From contig CM055092.1 in NCBI GenBank assembly GCA_029204225.1, positions 18,374,886-18,438,885 on the forward strand: a stretch of DNA of 64,000 nt. Direction: 5' to 3'. Every line of letters begins with the position of its first letter. Within the stretch, counting starts at the first letter, position 1. Below are positions 45,087 to 57,596 of this stretch, piece after piece. The notes beneath the pieces were generated by a model that worked only from the letters and a program-made list of their open reading frames with translations, was not told where the DNA came from and did no database searches. Both the position numbers and the translations under genes were made by a program. This stretch comes from Diphasiastrum complanatum. Lineage: Eukaryota; Streptophyta; Lycopodiopsida; Lycopodiales; Lycopodiaceae.

Positions 45087-47426
45087 TTACAAAGGTCGAT
45101 ATGTATGATCATATTTTGAATCTTCCTCCGATTCTAAAAACTGTGGATCAGCACTTCCCTGAGACTTTTGCCCTTCCGAACCTGACTCCAAAGACTTCAC
45201 AACATCAATATAGGATCTAGTTAGTTCGATATGTGGCTATGGTCGATCGTCATAAGTTTATGACCAGTGACATTCAACAATGGTGTGACACAATACGATA
45301 GCCAAAACAAGTAGACGACCATTTAGGGGCAGAAAAAGAAACAACAATTTTGTTGATGTCTTCCCAATGCTTTGCTTTGTTTCTTAGTGCGGGTGAGCAT
45401 ATTGTTTCGTCTGTCAAAATTGTCAATTTCTCACCAAATTTTTCGCTGTCTGATGCTATGCACAGGCTAATAATCCCTCTGCTAAGCTTGGCAAGCCTCT
45501 ATAAACTAGAAACCATGCACCAGTGCTTCTCTTTCCGTCTTCAACCCGCCGTAAATCCCGAAATCTCAGAAGACAGTTCTCCCGAAGCTCTCTTCAACGA
45601 TGATGCTGTACTGTGTATACTCCCTGTATGGCTCAGATACCAACTTAGAATCTGCTTTGCACAGGAACACGGATCATGCTACACAGTAACACAGACAGAA
45701 AAACACTCTCCACAGCGAGCTCACATAGGAACTGTATTTCTCAAAATGAAATTACATTGTACATATACTTGTTCACTCAGGCAACCCCTGCATGACCTAG
45801 GTTGCTGTTGGCAGGATGCGTGTCCCGTCGACTTGCCTCATGGCGAGGCCAACTGATCCTTATCAACTGATAGGACCCACAATATAGTAACACAATGATT
45901 CTACTTTAATTCTAACTCATTGATCCTGACAACTTATTTTCTTTGGAAAGATATTCGACAAGTTCTGTGGTTTCAACCACACATGCATCATTGCGATCCT
46001 TGTATTCTGGAAACTTCTAGATCATGAACCGCAAATAATCAATAAAGGACATTATTCCTTTCATTTCATCTGGATCCAGATCCTTCCTGGATGCTAGAAA
46101 GATGGCTTCATCTTCTGAAGGTACACGCTGCAACAGTTTGAAAGGTTCACTTCATGCGTTGTCTCCATCATTACAATAGTATTTGCATTGCATGGTTGGC
46201 TCACCATTCATCATTTGAAAACAAAAATAATGAGAATTGGTGTGAGAATCTGTGATTTCCTTGAGCAATACAAGGATCTATATATTGTTTCTAGTCCACC
46301 ATTCATTCCAGTATTTCTACTTCAGTGCTTTCGATACGAGCACCACCTATCTTTTCACCAATTCGTGCTAGCATATCTGGCATTGTGTGAACTGATTTGG
46401 ACTTCAAAGCCTTGGACATGACACTAAAAACCTGATCTATGTCTTCATGTGTGTGGCCAGCCAAAAGAAATCCCATTTATACCTTTTGGAAGATGTTATG
46501 TGCCACTAACATACAACAAAGACCAAAAATAAATTTGTTCTTGTTCTCCCTCCAACAATTGTCAGCTTGAATACATAAGGTCAGAGGTAAGTTACCACGT
46601 GATGCTTGTACCTTTCTTATTGCTCGCATTGTTGATGTGGCAACTTGATTGCTATCATGAGCATGCAAGGTATCAATCCAAACATCACAAAGCAACTTGA
46701 ATCCATTAACCAATACCCCACAAACATGTGTTTTCAAAAATCGATTCCCCTCTAATCTAGGAGGAGTCTTATTGATACGGGGTAATGTTGTTGCCATTTC
46801 ATCAATGATAAGACACAAGGACTGTTCAAGATGGTATCTTGACTCTTCTTTCCACTATGCATACTATTTTATAGAATCGAAAACATGATGTAGATGATGA
46901 CCTCTCAGTGTAATACAGTGATCACACATCCTAATGTCAGGAGTTGTCTCTATTGCATTTTTAAGTTGTCACATGTTTTGCATTTGGACATTCTTTGTCT
47001 TGTTGGAGTCTTGACATGTCCAAACTCTTGTTTCCACATCCTGTAGAGTGTGGATCTTGAAACTTCAAAAATACATGCGTCATTAAGTTTTGTGTTTATA
47101 GTTTTGAAGATGTCATGTTTATGCATGTCGAGTGGGAGATGATGTTCGCAAATAACAGTGCCATCTTTTGATTTATGTTGCAGATGTGGTTGAGGCAATG
47201 CATGCTTTTCCAAACTCCCATGCATTATGGCCAACCCTTTCGAAGAATGTCCACGTTGCTTGAATGTGTCGGTGTTTTCATGAAACTTGAACACAATGGA
47301 ATAACGTGCCTTAGCAATTACCTGCCAAAACATTCCATGAGAGATTCCCAATAGATTTTGATATGCTTTTATGCATACAACTTTACCATCCAACATAGGT
47401 TTGAAGCGCAATTTGGGTTCCTCCAA
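45087..47426 (-). pseudogene. DUF7869-type gene, copy B (LTR-interrupted)
   Basis: Begins inside the N-half (EEPKLRFKPMLDGKVVCIKA, 47426) and continues through YQNLLGISHGMFWQVI, LYRMWKQEFGHVKTP, MSKCKTCD and CLIIDEM (GMDQ in copy C). Next come WIDTLHAHDSNQ and LCIQADNCWRENKNKF, then a stop and GHTHEDIDQ. It is broken by LTR plus leader (45915 to about 45417) and resumes in the C-terminal part, ending EEDSKYDHTYRPL and stop at 45087-45089. It keeps the C-terminal Q that is a stop in copy A. The start is fused directly to the end of copy C (47427-47457). Confidence 0.8.
45417..45915 (-). mobile_element. Copia family A LTR (45645-45915) plus leader piece inside copy B
   Basis: Same insertion and same truncated leader as in copy A. 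LTR 271 bp, ends TTAGAATT/AATTCTAA except one change (AATCTAAG side reads agcagattctaa). Confidence 0.85.
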
Positions 47427-47456
47427 AATATCAATTGGTGTGTCCTTCTAAGCCCT

Positions 47457-49330
47457 CATTTCCTTGAGCAATACAAGGATCTATATATTGATTCTAGTCA
47501 ACCACTTGTTCCAGTATTTCTACTTTAGTGCTTTCGCTACGACTGCCACCTATCTTTTCACCAATTCGTGCTAGCAAATCTAGCATTGTATAAACTGATT
47601 TGGACTTCAAAGCCCTAGATATGACACTGAAAACCTGATCTATGTCTTCATGTGTGTGTCCAATCAAAAGAAATCTCATTTCTACCTTTTGGAAGATGCT
47701 ATGTGCCACTAACATACAACAAAGACCAAAAAAAATTTGTTCTTGTTCTCCCTCCAAAAATTGTCAGCTTGGATACGTAAGATCATAGGAAAGCTACTGT
47801 GTGATGCTTGTACCTTTCTTATTGCTCGCATTATTGATGTGGCAACTTGATTGCTATCATGATCATGCAAGGTATCAATCCAAACATCACATAGCAATTT
47901 GAATCCAGGAACCAATACCCACAAACATGTGTTTTCAAAAATCAATTGCCCTCTAATCGGGGAGGAGTCTTAATGAAACGGGGTAATGTTGTTGTATTTT
48001 GATCCATTCCATCAATGATGAGACACAAAGACTGCTCAAGACATGACCTTGACTCTTTTTTCCAATATGCATACAATTTTTTGGAATTGAAAACATGATG
48101 TAGATGATGACCTATCAATGCAACATATCGATCACGCATCCTAGCATCAGGAGTTGCCTCTATTGCATTTTTAAGGTCATCACATGTTTTGCATTTGGAC
48201 ATTCTTTGTCTTGTTGGAGTCTTGACATGTCCAAACTCTTATTTCCACATCTTGTAGAGTGTGAATGTTGATCATTTGATCTATGTTGTAGATGTGGTTG
48301 AGGCAACATGTGCTTTTCCAAAATCCCATGCATTATAGCCAGCCCTTGTGAAGAATGTCCACGTTGCTTGAATGTGTTGAGGTTTTCATGAAACTTGAAC
48401 ACAATGGAATAACGTGCCTTAGCAATTACCTGCCAGAACATTCCATGAGAGATTCCCAATAGATTTTGATATGCTTTTATGCATACAACTTTACCATCCA
48501 ACATAGGTTTGAAGCGCAATTCGGGTTCCTCCAAAACATCAAACACTGCATTTGACATTTCTCGTCTATGAAAAAAACATTTGAACATCTGCAACAAATG
48601 ACTATGCTTGTCAACTCCTCGTTTTCTCCACACACCTAGTCGCAAGTTTTCACAATCTTTATAGGTGATTCGTCGAATGCACAACTTGCTACAACATGGT
48701 TGCATCAACGTTTCCATTATATTTTCTGACGATAAAATATATTCTGTCTTTTTTTGTACAACATATGCAAGCACACGTTTCCTTTTGAAACTCTGAGTAG
48801 TTCCAAAGGATGTTGGACATACTTGAGGCTCTCTTTGTAGACCTTCAAAAACGTTATCTGCTTGTGACCATCTTGATCTTGTAGGATCGTTTGTAATATT
48901 AGCATCATGTAATATGGTGCTTGTGTAATCATGTTCATCGAAGTTGAACTCCGAAAAATCTAAATTGCGTCAGTAGCACTTGCCAAAATTGACGAATTTG
49001 ATGTATGCTTTGTTTGACTACTGATTTCAAAATGACATCTTTTATTTTTGTTGTTATCAACAGTCTCTCCAACATCCTCCACACCTGTAATCTGAGTTGT
49101 ATGTTGATGCAGATATACTACGAGTAACCACATCCTTGACATCTGGTAAGTTATATGAATTGTACATTGATCTTGACATATTATGATGAGAAATATCTTC
49201 GATTCTAGTCAAGATATCTGAGTTGTAGTTACTTGATCTTGTTGTATTGTAGTCGACGGATCTGTTTTCGACATCTTCTACACCACTCAAATAATCCAAA
49301 TTATATATTGATCTTGTTGTCATTTTTTGG
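47457..49330 (-). pseudogene. DUF7869-type gene, copy C (longest 5' end)
   Basis: N-terminal region has four degenerate repeats of about 23 residues (49325-49060, pattern TTRS.YN.D.L..VEDV). A hydrophilic stretch follows (48960-48790, RSRWSQADNVFEGL), then CCSKLCIRRITYKDCENLRLG, KAYQNLLGISHGMFWQVI, MSKCKTCDDLKNAIEA, the first Asp motif LIIDGMDQNTTTLP (about 48025), the second LRIQADNFWRENKNK (about 47780) and the third IGHTHEDIDQVFS (about 47650). Several frame changes and a deletion near 48255 break it. The 3' end is cut at 47457, in mid-gene relative to copy A, and joined to copy B. Together the motifs follow the order I know from DUF7869 proteins. Confidence 0.82.
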
Positions 49331-49490
49331 ATGTTGATCCTTTTTTAACCACAAGGCTAGCCCAACATTTTTCTGACGTTGCCCTTGTTTGAACCATTAG
49401 AATAATACATAAAGCACTCACTTAATGGTTCATTAAACGATACATGTTTTTTCTTTTTGGAGTGCAAAGACAGTTTTGACAAACACCAAA

Positions 49491-50008
49491 TCATTGTTTG
49501 GTTTTGCGTGTAGAACGGGTCTTCGTTATCTGCCATGACATTCTCAATATTCCTTCTATTGTGATTGAAGTCAACTTCACGACAACAAGTAAGTTACTTT
49601 CACTGGGATAATAGCCTTTGAATTTAATAGTGAAAACTACTACCCCTTGAAAATTCATACAATCAACAACATCATCAATGTTGTATAATGGACAGTTGGC
49701 AACAATGACTTCATTCATGTTGACAATATCTGCATTATCCCACAAGATTTGTTTTGCAATGACATCGATGAATACATAGTTGTAAATGTCTCCTAGGTGA
49801 TCAAAATCATCGTGAGGGTATGTCAAGGGACAATCCATTTCAAACACCTTTGAAATTAGGACAACACTTTTATCTGCACCAACTTCTTTGAAAAAACATG
49901 TTCCATTTGATTTGGCAGATAAAACATTTCCAAATGCAACCACCTCTTTCTGAAAAAATAAAACAACTGGCACATCCTCTCTTGAGTAATCCATGCAGTG
50001 AGTCCCCT
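49491..50008 (-). CDS. Unknown protein segment, possible exon upstream of copy C
   Basis: Open frame preceded by a strong acceptor (poly-T then CAG at about 50009). It would encode about 170 residues starting GTHCMDYSREDVPVVLF, with several V/I/F-rich strands and no recognised domain, ending STRKTKQ and stop at 49491. It may be the N-terminal exon of the DUF7869 gene or a separate protein of the same element. No frameshift within it. Confidence 0.45.
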
Positions 50009-51150
50009 GAAAAAAAAAAAATAAGTACACTTCATGTTAGGATTTTCTGTAATAAAAGTATTTAAATCAAGAGTATACTGCTATAAAAATATAATTAGCA
50101 AAATTATGAAACCTTAGCTCCTAGCTATTAGCCAATGGCTCTTAGCCCATAGCCCTTGCCATGATCTTTCAACCTTAGCCCTTGCCCCTCAGCCCCCCTT
50201 ATTCTTAGCACTTCACCCTTTTAGATTTTTTTTTTTAGTTTTTTGACTTGTTATTCATTTTTTATTTTTTAGACTTGTTTTTTAGGAGGTCATTTTTGGA
50301 ATTATTTTTAGGTGGTCTTATTTGGGTTTAACTTATTGATTTATCTTATTTGGTCTTATTTAGATTTAACTTATTTTTTGTTTCATTTTTAATTGAGGCT
50401 ATCTTATTTTTTATTTTTACATTCACCTTGGGTTTATTATATCTAGGTTTATCTTATTTTTTATTTTATTTCTTTTGGGTTTTTTATATTTTATTTTTTT
50501 GGATTTATTGTATTTTACTTTTGTTGGACTCATTTTGTTTTATTTTATTTGGTTTTCATTATATTCATGTAGTGAGTACCCTGAAAAAAAAGAATAAGTA
50601 CACTTCATGTTAGGATTTTTTGTAATAAAAGTATTTAAATCAAGTTTATATTGCTATAAAAATATAATTAGCAAAATTATGAAACCTTAGCTCCTAGCTA
50701 TTAGCCGGTGGCTCTTAGCCCATAGCCCTGTTTCAACCTTAGCCCTTGCCCCTCATCCCTCGGCCCTTATTCTTAGCACTTCACCCTTTTAGATTTATTT
50801 TTTAGTTTTTTGACTTGTTATTCATGTTTTATTTTTTAGACTTGTTTTTTAGGAGGTCATTTTTGGAATTATTTTTAGGTGGTCTTGTTTGGGTTTAACT
50901 TATTGATTTTCTTATTTGGTCTTATTTAGATTTAACTTATTTTTTATTTCATTTTTAATTGAGGCTATCTTATTTTTTATCTTTACATTTGGCTTGGCTT
51001 TATTATATCTAGGTTTATCTTATTTTTTAATTTATTTCTTTTGGGTTTTTTATACTATATATTTTTTGGATATATTGTATTTTACTTTTGTTGGATTCAT
51101 TTTGTTTTATTTCCTATACTTTGGTTTATTTTATTTGGTTTTCATTATAT
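49998..51150. repeat. 575-bp tandem duplication, T-rich
   Basis: About 49993-50566 and 50569-51150 are near-copies, each with 'taagtacacttcatgttagg', a series of 'cttagcc/ccttagc' phrases and a T-rich end. The second unit runs into the right arm of the inverted repeat at 50877. Hydrophobic ORFs here (50350-50613, 50916-51317) are compositional. Confidence 0.85.
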
Positions 51151-51348
51151 TCTATTTGCTTAAATTTATTATTTTTGTTTCAAATTATTTTGGTTTTGGA
51201 TACCGTTTTTATTCTTTTAAAACTTTTTTACTCTATTTCGTAATATATAGATATAAACAATATGCTTGGAATGAAGAGAGGGGGATAGATGATCATGTGT
51301 GTAGAATTGTCCCATAAGCATTTCAGAACACCTGATTTTTTGTTAGGG

Positions 51349-51356
51349 TATATAAA
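51349..51356 (+). promoter_or_regulatory. TATA-like box (TATATAAA), right arm
   Basis: GGGTATATAAAGG, mirrored at 10235-10242, upstream of the unknown gene by about 1.39 kb. Function inferred only from the match. Confidence 0.4.
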
Positions 51357-51647
51357 GGTGCTTGAACCAGTGTATTTCTCACCAATTGTGGGCAAACACT
51401 CTCAGTTCACAAAAAATGGCTAAATAGGGGCCAGTTTAAAAATTAGGTGATTTTACAAACCTCAATAAATTTAAGAAAAAAACCTTGCCACGAGAGATTG
51501 ACACATGGCAATCTAATTATCCCATAATTTTTTGCCTAAATCGCACCCCCTCCAAAAGCATAAGTAGGTTTACATTTCTTTTGAAATTCTTACTGCATTC
51601 CTACTTTCTATCAAATTTGCCAATTGTTGTGATCTTTTTATTATTTA

Positions 51648-51696
51648 CCCCCCCCCCCCCCCCCCCCCCTGCTTGCCCGCCGCCATGGGCGGGCAG
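51648..51696. repeat. C22 run plus palindrome (site H2, right arm)
   Basis: 22 consecutive C (51648-51669), then TGCCCGCC..GGCGGGCA with a 6-base centre (about 51674-51695). Flanks are colinear with 9775-9920, but the palindromic core is different and about 80 bp shorter. Confidence 0.85.
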
Positions 51697-52573
51697 GGTG
51701 GGGAATTAAGTTTTATAATTTTTTTAACAAAAAATCCCCCCTTGTCATTATCTCCCTTTTCCCTATCCCTTATAAAATTAGTTAAAACCAAATATACACA
51801 TACACCCCCCTTTAAAAACTTTCATAAAAATTGTCCAAAACACCTTAGAAGTCCCCCTAAAAACATTAATTTAGAGTGGGGGATTTAGTTTTAACTCCCT
51901 TTCAAAGATAGAGGGATGAAAAGGAAAATGCCTCATACTTTATGTTATTTTTTTGAAAAAGAACTAGTAAAAAACTTACAATAAAAGCATGTCTATAAAA
52001 AGTGTAAAACAAAAGAAGTTTTACTTTAATATGGCTCAAAGTCTTAACAGAAGAAGTCTCAGTGATAGTAACTCGAACTAAAGAGTCACAATCTAAAATG
52101 GAGTTTCGAGGAGATATAAAATGTGTATATAGTGTCAAGTTGTTCTTTCCATGTCATCAATCTGCGCAAAAGATCATGGTGTCATTTTGAACATGTCATC
52201 AGTCCGCTCAAAGTCCCGCTATGTACAGGTCATCAATTTGCGCAAAATTAACTACTACGTTTATCTACTGTGTTGATCAATATATAAACGACCAAACTAT
52301 CCGCAGTTTTCAATGACTAAAAATATTTTTAAACACAAAATATATTAAGCAAACAAATACAAGAAAACACATGCCAAAATACATATAATAAATAGACTCA
52401 TTATAGTAAATAGACCCTAAACCATTCTATAGAAAAGACACTCATTATAACCATTATATTAAACACAATATAAATATTATATATACATATATCCATATAA
52501 ATATAATATATTCTATACATTAGGCTCTTTATAACCATGATATATGTATACAATAACCATTTTTTTTTTATCC

Positions 52574-52662
52574 CTTCCCCACCCGCATCGGCGGGTGGAG
52601 AGGCTATACTGCAAAAAAAAAAAAAAAATCATACCTCCCCACTCGACACGGCGTATGGGGGG
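52574..52662. repeat. Double-hairpin GC module (site H1, right arm)
   Basis: CCACCCGC-ATCG-GCGGGTGG hairpin, then an A-run of 17, then CCCCA..TGGGG hairpin: the mirror image of 8869-8950. Loop bases differ, stems are kept. Confidence 0.75.
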
Positions 52663-52740
52663 CAATGTGGACTGGACGGGTGAGGGACTTAAAAAAAACA
52701 TTCTGATTTACTACTTATAACTTCCTTTGTGTGATTGTAG

Positions 52741-53869
52741 GCATTCTATGCTGTTGCATAAACTATTTTGAGGCCCGTTGGTGAGGCCTCCCCGGTTTTC
52801 TTAACAAGGGCTTGGAAAGTTCAACAGAAGCCGAGTTCAAACGGGTTACACATTAAAGCATTTGTGGTTGTTTCAAATGTTTCAGTGGGCAAGCTTGGGG
52901 TTACGATGCGTGATGTTGAGACCATTGGCTTGATTCATGCCATTTTAATGCCTGAAGGGGTCCTTGTTGATAAGGTGGAATTTCGTGACTAGGGGGTCTC
53001 ACGGAGAAGAACGCCATGTGGTTCTTTTATGTGCGGATACTGTTCACTTCATTGAGACACTAGATATTTACGACTCAAAAGGTGTGTTGCACATTTGTGA
53101 AGGCAATCTTATTGAAGGCATGATTGCCCTTACTAATGTCCATACCATGTTAAAGGAAATATAGGAAGAACAAGGAATCTTGGGAGTGGTGGCGGACATA
53201 TCCACTGCCGTGGCTGCTGAAGATACCACTGAGCCACAACTAGCACTTTCTTTCACTCTAGTTCCCGCTACAAAACATGTGCGTAGAAAAAAAATTGCCA
53301 AACGTGCAACTGAGGATCTTGTTGAGGATGACATTATAGTTGGAAGAAGGATAGCTAAACGCCTTGGAACCGTGGGCAAACGACCAATGCAACCAAGGCT
53401 TGATATATCTGACATGTGAATATCAAACTATGAGGACCTTGTATCAGAATCTGATCCCAAAGATGTGTTGAAGGACTTCGAGGGTGATACAAATGTCAAT
53501 CTTCATGCATACTCAGCGGATGATGTCGGTTATGTTTGGGGAAGACACATGTATAGGGATTTGAGGAATATACGTAGAGCCTCCCTTTCCACCAACCAAT
53601 GAGCCCTGGACTACTCATTCGTAGAGAAATTGTATAAAGTAGTGTGCAGGCACAATGGCCCACCACCACCATCAATAAATGTGTGTCTAAAACCAATGAT
53701 GTTCCAAGAAGGAGATGACCCTGCCGTAGTCTTTGATAGCCCTAAAAAATTCACGACTACCTACGTTGAGTTAAAAAGAAAATATATGGTGGAGGCAGCC
53801 AGCAAATACAAAGAACTATATCCAATGGAGGTGGAAACTACCGAGGGCTCGAGAATGAATGATTTGTAA
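52741..53869 (+). pseudogene. Unknown gene, right-arm copy
   Basis: Counterpart of 7657-8785, with the same acceptor-like TTTGTGTGATTGTAG before 52741, the same frameshift at about 52975 and the same TGA at 53600-53602. Extra damage: a TAA at about 52759, TAG at 53162-53164 and TGA at 53417-53419. More decayed than the left copy. No family recognised. Confidence 0.6.
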
Positions 53870-53874
53870 AAAAA

Positions 53875-55847
53875 ATCAATTTTAAAAATTGAAACCGGGT
53901 TTGGGGTTACGGTTTTTTATACATAACTGGTGATTTCTTCGCTGTTAGTGCACCGTTTTGGATGTCGTAAGGATAGGAAGGAAGCTAATTACATTGTCAA
54001 CCAGACATGGAGAGATTTTGAGGTTTATGTCAGAGATTTGTCTCCAGACCGTTAACCTAGCAGATTTGCGATAAAAGGTGAAAAAACCCACTTTGTCAAG
54101 TTGAGCTAAAATCACCATTTCTCCACGGAATTTCATGATTGAACACTCTACATACTTGGTACTAGTAGGGCGACCTTGCTCCAGGCCTCAGATAGTGCTC
54201 AAATCGATCCAAAAATGAAATTGATCAAGCAAAAACCAGTTTGGGGAGGCGCGGCCGTAGATAGAGAGGAGCGTGGAGATCATGCGCGATGAACGGGGCA
54301 GCAACTTAGTGTTTTGAAGTGTCCAGCGGCTTCAGAAGTGTAGTTCGACGCACCGATGCAAGGAAGTCCACAAGATCATCTCCACAATGATTGACGGACA
54401 GGATTAATTGCATCTGGACCACAGAATTGAAATCTATCATTGGATTTAACTGAAGTGGGCCCTGAAGAATTGAAGTGTATTTTGGCCTTCAGCTTCATTA
54501 AAAATTTTCATACTGAAATCGGAGCTGGGTACCGTCACAAGTGAAGAGTGAAGTTTTTTCAATGTGAAGAAACAGTTGAAAAACAAAGAAAATCCCTATT
54601 TTTGGGTCTTTTGCTCGTTTTGACCCAAACGAAAGGCTATAACCTCAAAACGAAGGGCACTCGGACTGTACTCGCAAGTACGGTATAGCAAAACAGAGTG
54701 ATTGCAGCGGAGGAAGTGTTCGGAGTGCGCCAAAAGTGATTTCACCATTTTACTGGGCACGTAGTTGGGAGTTGACGACTGAGTGCATTTCGGAAGGAGA
54801 CGCCAATTTGGCTTTCAAATTGGTGGGAAAGCGGCAAGTGGCTTAGGAAAACAAAATCCATGTAAGCCATGATGTTATCTTTTTATGAATCCAAGATGTA
54901 TGAAGACGAGGATGCTGAGAAAATAGATACATCTAGTGGGAAAGATGGTATAGTGAGGATAGCATCTGATGACGATCCATTCATTGACCTTCCAAGTGAT
55001 GAAAAAGAGAATACATCTCAAGATACTATTACTCAAGCTCAAGAGATAGGTTGGAGAGGTAGGGACAAACCTTTTGGTGCAAGAAGTATTGAAGTTGCAG
55101 GTGACAAACACAAGGAGAAGGATGTATCGTGGGATACATTTTCACCATGAAGCCGATCACCTGACAAGAAGCTCCCTAAGTGGTTTGAGAGATTGTTGGA
55201 GAGCCGCGACATGGATGACTTTCTAGGATCATCTAGCCAGGGAGAGCTACGAAGATCAACAAGAGACAAGACACAACCTGAAAGGTATGAAGCAAATTAT
55301 GCTCTCCTATCTAGCATTATTCAAATCAAAGAACTTTCGACTTATGGTGAAGGAAAGGATGATGACATTTGGGTCAAGGCCATGGGAGAAGAGATGGAGT
55401 CAATTGCTAAGCATAGCACATGGGACTTAGTAGAACCACCAGTTGGCAAGAAACCCATTGGTTGCAAATGGGTATCCAGAACTAAGTACCATGCAGATGG
55501 AAGTATAACAAAGCACAAGGCAAGATTGGTGATCAAAGGGTATGCACAGAGTAAAGGCATTGACTATGAGAAGACCTTTGTGCCAGTATGTAAGTGGAAT
55601 ACTCTATGTCTACTTGTTGGTTTAGCTTCACATTTTGGTTGGCCTTTGTATCAGGTGGATGTGAAATTTGCTTTTCTAAATGGTGAGTTAGAAGAAGAGG
55701 TGTTCATGGATCAACTTGAAGGCTTTGTAATGAAGGGACAGGAAAATAAAGTATGTTGCTTGAAGAAAGCGCTTTATGGTCTTAAACAGGCACCACATGC
55801 GTGGTATAGCAGGATTGATGCCTACTTTTGTTCAAAGGGGATGGTGA
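53875..55847 (+). pseudogene. Copia family A leader + integrase tail + RT fragment, right arm
   Basis: Leader (about 53890-54640), the same leader-to-integrase jump as in the left arm, integrase tail (54869-55150), the shared TGA, then RT (55193-55847) as far as AYFCSKGMV. It stops before YVDD, where Gypsy gag sequence takes over in frame for a short distance (KGMSLLNVLS is out of the gag frame). Confidence 0.88.
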
Positions 55848-56155
55848 AGGGCATGTCATTGCTGAATGTCCTCAGCCACAACAACTGCGGTCTAAACCAA
55901 GGTTTGTAAACTCACCTAGAGAAGACTCTCGGCCATCTAAAACTAACACTGACATGATAATTCAGAGGATAGAAGTAGAGTCTGAAACATTAGATTAAGA
56001 CCATCAATGGCCAGATTTAGATGTAGAGATAAATAAAGTAACTACTAGAAGTAGTGAAGATTCTTTAACTCTTAAATATAAGAAGAAACTAGGACAAAAT
56101 CTGCGAAAAACACAAAAAACGTGACACAAAAAGTGGAGGTCGTAGAACAGTCAGT

Positions 56156-57365
56156 ATGATTCCTAATCGTAAAGAATTAGACCTTGATAGGCCTACTGAA
56201 AAACATTATGATGTTGATATTAGTTCAAAGGCTAAAGAGCTTTTAGACGAAGAAACTAGAAAAGTTAAAAAAGTAACATTTTCAGATCCAGTCATAAGTA
56301 ACGAGATATCTAGAGATCCATCGTCACTTAGAAACCATTCTTATGATATAGTAGAAGACCTTGTCTCTAGAATGCCCAATATAACTTTTAAATAGTTATT
56401 AGACGATAATCAATATTACAAGAAAGAAATTAAGCAATTTTTGCAAAGTAAAAAAAAGAAGAAGCAAAGTTACCATTAGTCAACGTAGGATTAGCTAATT
56501 ACGGTGATGAAGGTCAACCCGAGATTCAGGTAGTAATCAATGGTTGCACCTTAGATAATGTACCCATAGATTCTGGATCTAGCGTAAACATAATGACTGA
56601 AGAAACAACATATGAGTTAGGCATTCATCATAGAATAGCACCCACCTTAAGACATTTATACCAGGCCGATGTCATAACCCATTGGAAGAAGAAAGAGATT
56701 ACCTTCAGAGACCATATGGAAACATCGATGGGGAAAAGTCACAAAAGAATTACTATATAATGGGAAAAGGATAAGTACGAAGGTGAGACACCTACATCAT
56801 CCTTGAGCTCTACTTCAGAGGATGAAGGGCTTCAGTCCGTAAGGACTGAGGAAGGGGAGAGGTTTGTCACACTAAGTATACCTGCATACAGTAATGGAGT
56901 AGAATATGTAGATAGAGGAGATTGTGGAGTTCTAGAGACTAGTGCTATCATAGGAGATCAGACTATAGATAGAATACTAATAGACTCAAAATCCAGTATC
57001 AACTTAATAACAGAAACAATGGTTAGGGAATTAGGACTAGAAAAATAGATATAGCCTATCACTTACCATGAAATCCATTTAGCAGACGTATCCAAATGTA
57101 TACCAGTAGGGGAGCTAAAAGGTATTAGCGTAGTTATAGAGACAAAGATGTTTGTTATGAATTTCTTTGTCATAAACCCAGTAGATACACCACCTTATTC
57201 AATATTATTTGGAAGACCATGGCTATATCAAGCCGATGCTATTATAAATTGGTCTACCAAATAGATATTTTTTTCAGGCATTCTCACAGCCAGTCCAATA
57301 GGGGGTCACCTTTTGAGATGGGGTGAGGAGTTAGCTAGACCTGCTGAATCCTAAATCAATTTCAT
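56156..57365 (+). pseudogene. Gypsy protease region with two retropepsin-like motifs
   Basis: The first motif is VPIDSGSSVNIMTEETTYELG (about 56560-56620, reported here only as a position marker: key residues D-S-G). After a gap comes LYQADVITHW at about 56655. The second motif, ILIDSKSSINLITETMV, is at 56983-57033 (D-S-K in place of D-S-G) and ends with FGRPWLYQADAIINW (about 57208-57252). Stops at 56758, 57046 and 57262 interrupt the region. The repeated '.LYQAD.I..W' phrase suggests a duplicated domain, the first copy internally deleted. Confidence 0.7.
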
Positions 57366-57596
57366 AGAATGCTATGAGATTGACAAGGATGAGGAAATAC
57401 CAACAACATTTGAGTCAAGGGAAGTTCTGGGTGGAACTAGAGCAAGCCTGACCGAAGGGACGGTAGGTAAAACATATTATGTAGAAATAGAAATTAATAA
57501 AGGTAAAATTTTGAATTTATATAACACCAATCGCACTAGGAACGTGAAGAGTATATATTACTTCTTCAAAAATACCAAAACGTATTTGCTCGGTCG

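Larger units (their letters stand above)
43490..46740. repeat. Tandem block 2 (partner 40200-43215)
   Basis: Second copy of the composite block. Differs mainly by the extra segment 44331-44556 and scattered substitutions. It continues past the homology end of block 1 into the rest of DUF7869 copy B. Confidence 0.88.
50877..55847. repeat. Right arm of the 5-kb inverted repeat (partner 5703-10718)
   Basis: Same components in mirrored order. It ends at 55847, where Gypsy gag sequence begins, so the Copia RT is cut shorter than on the left. Confidence 0.92.
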
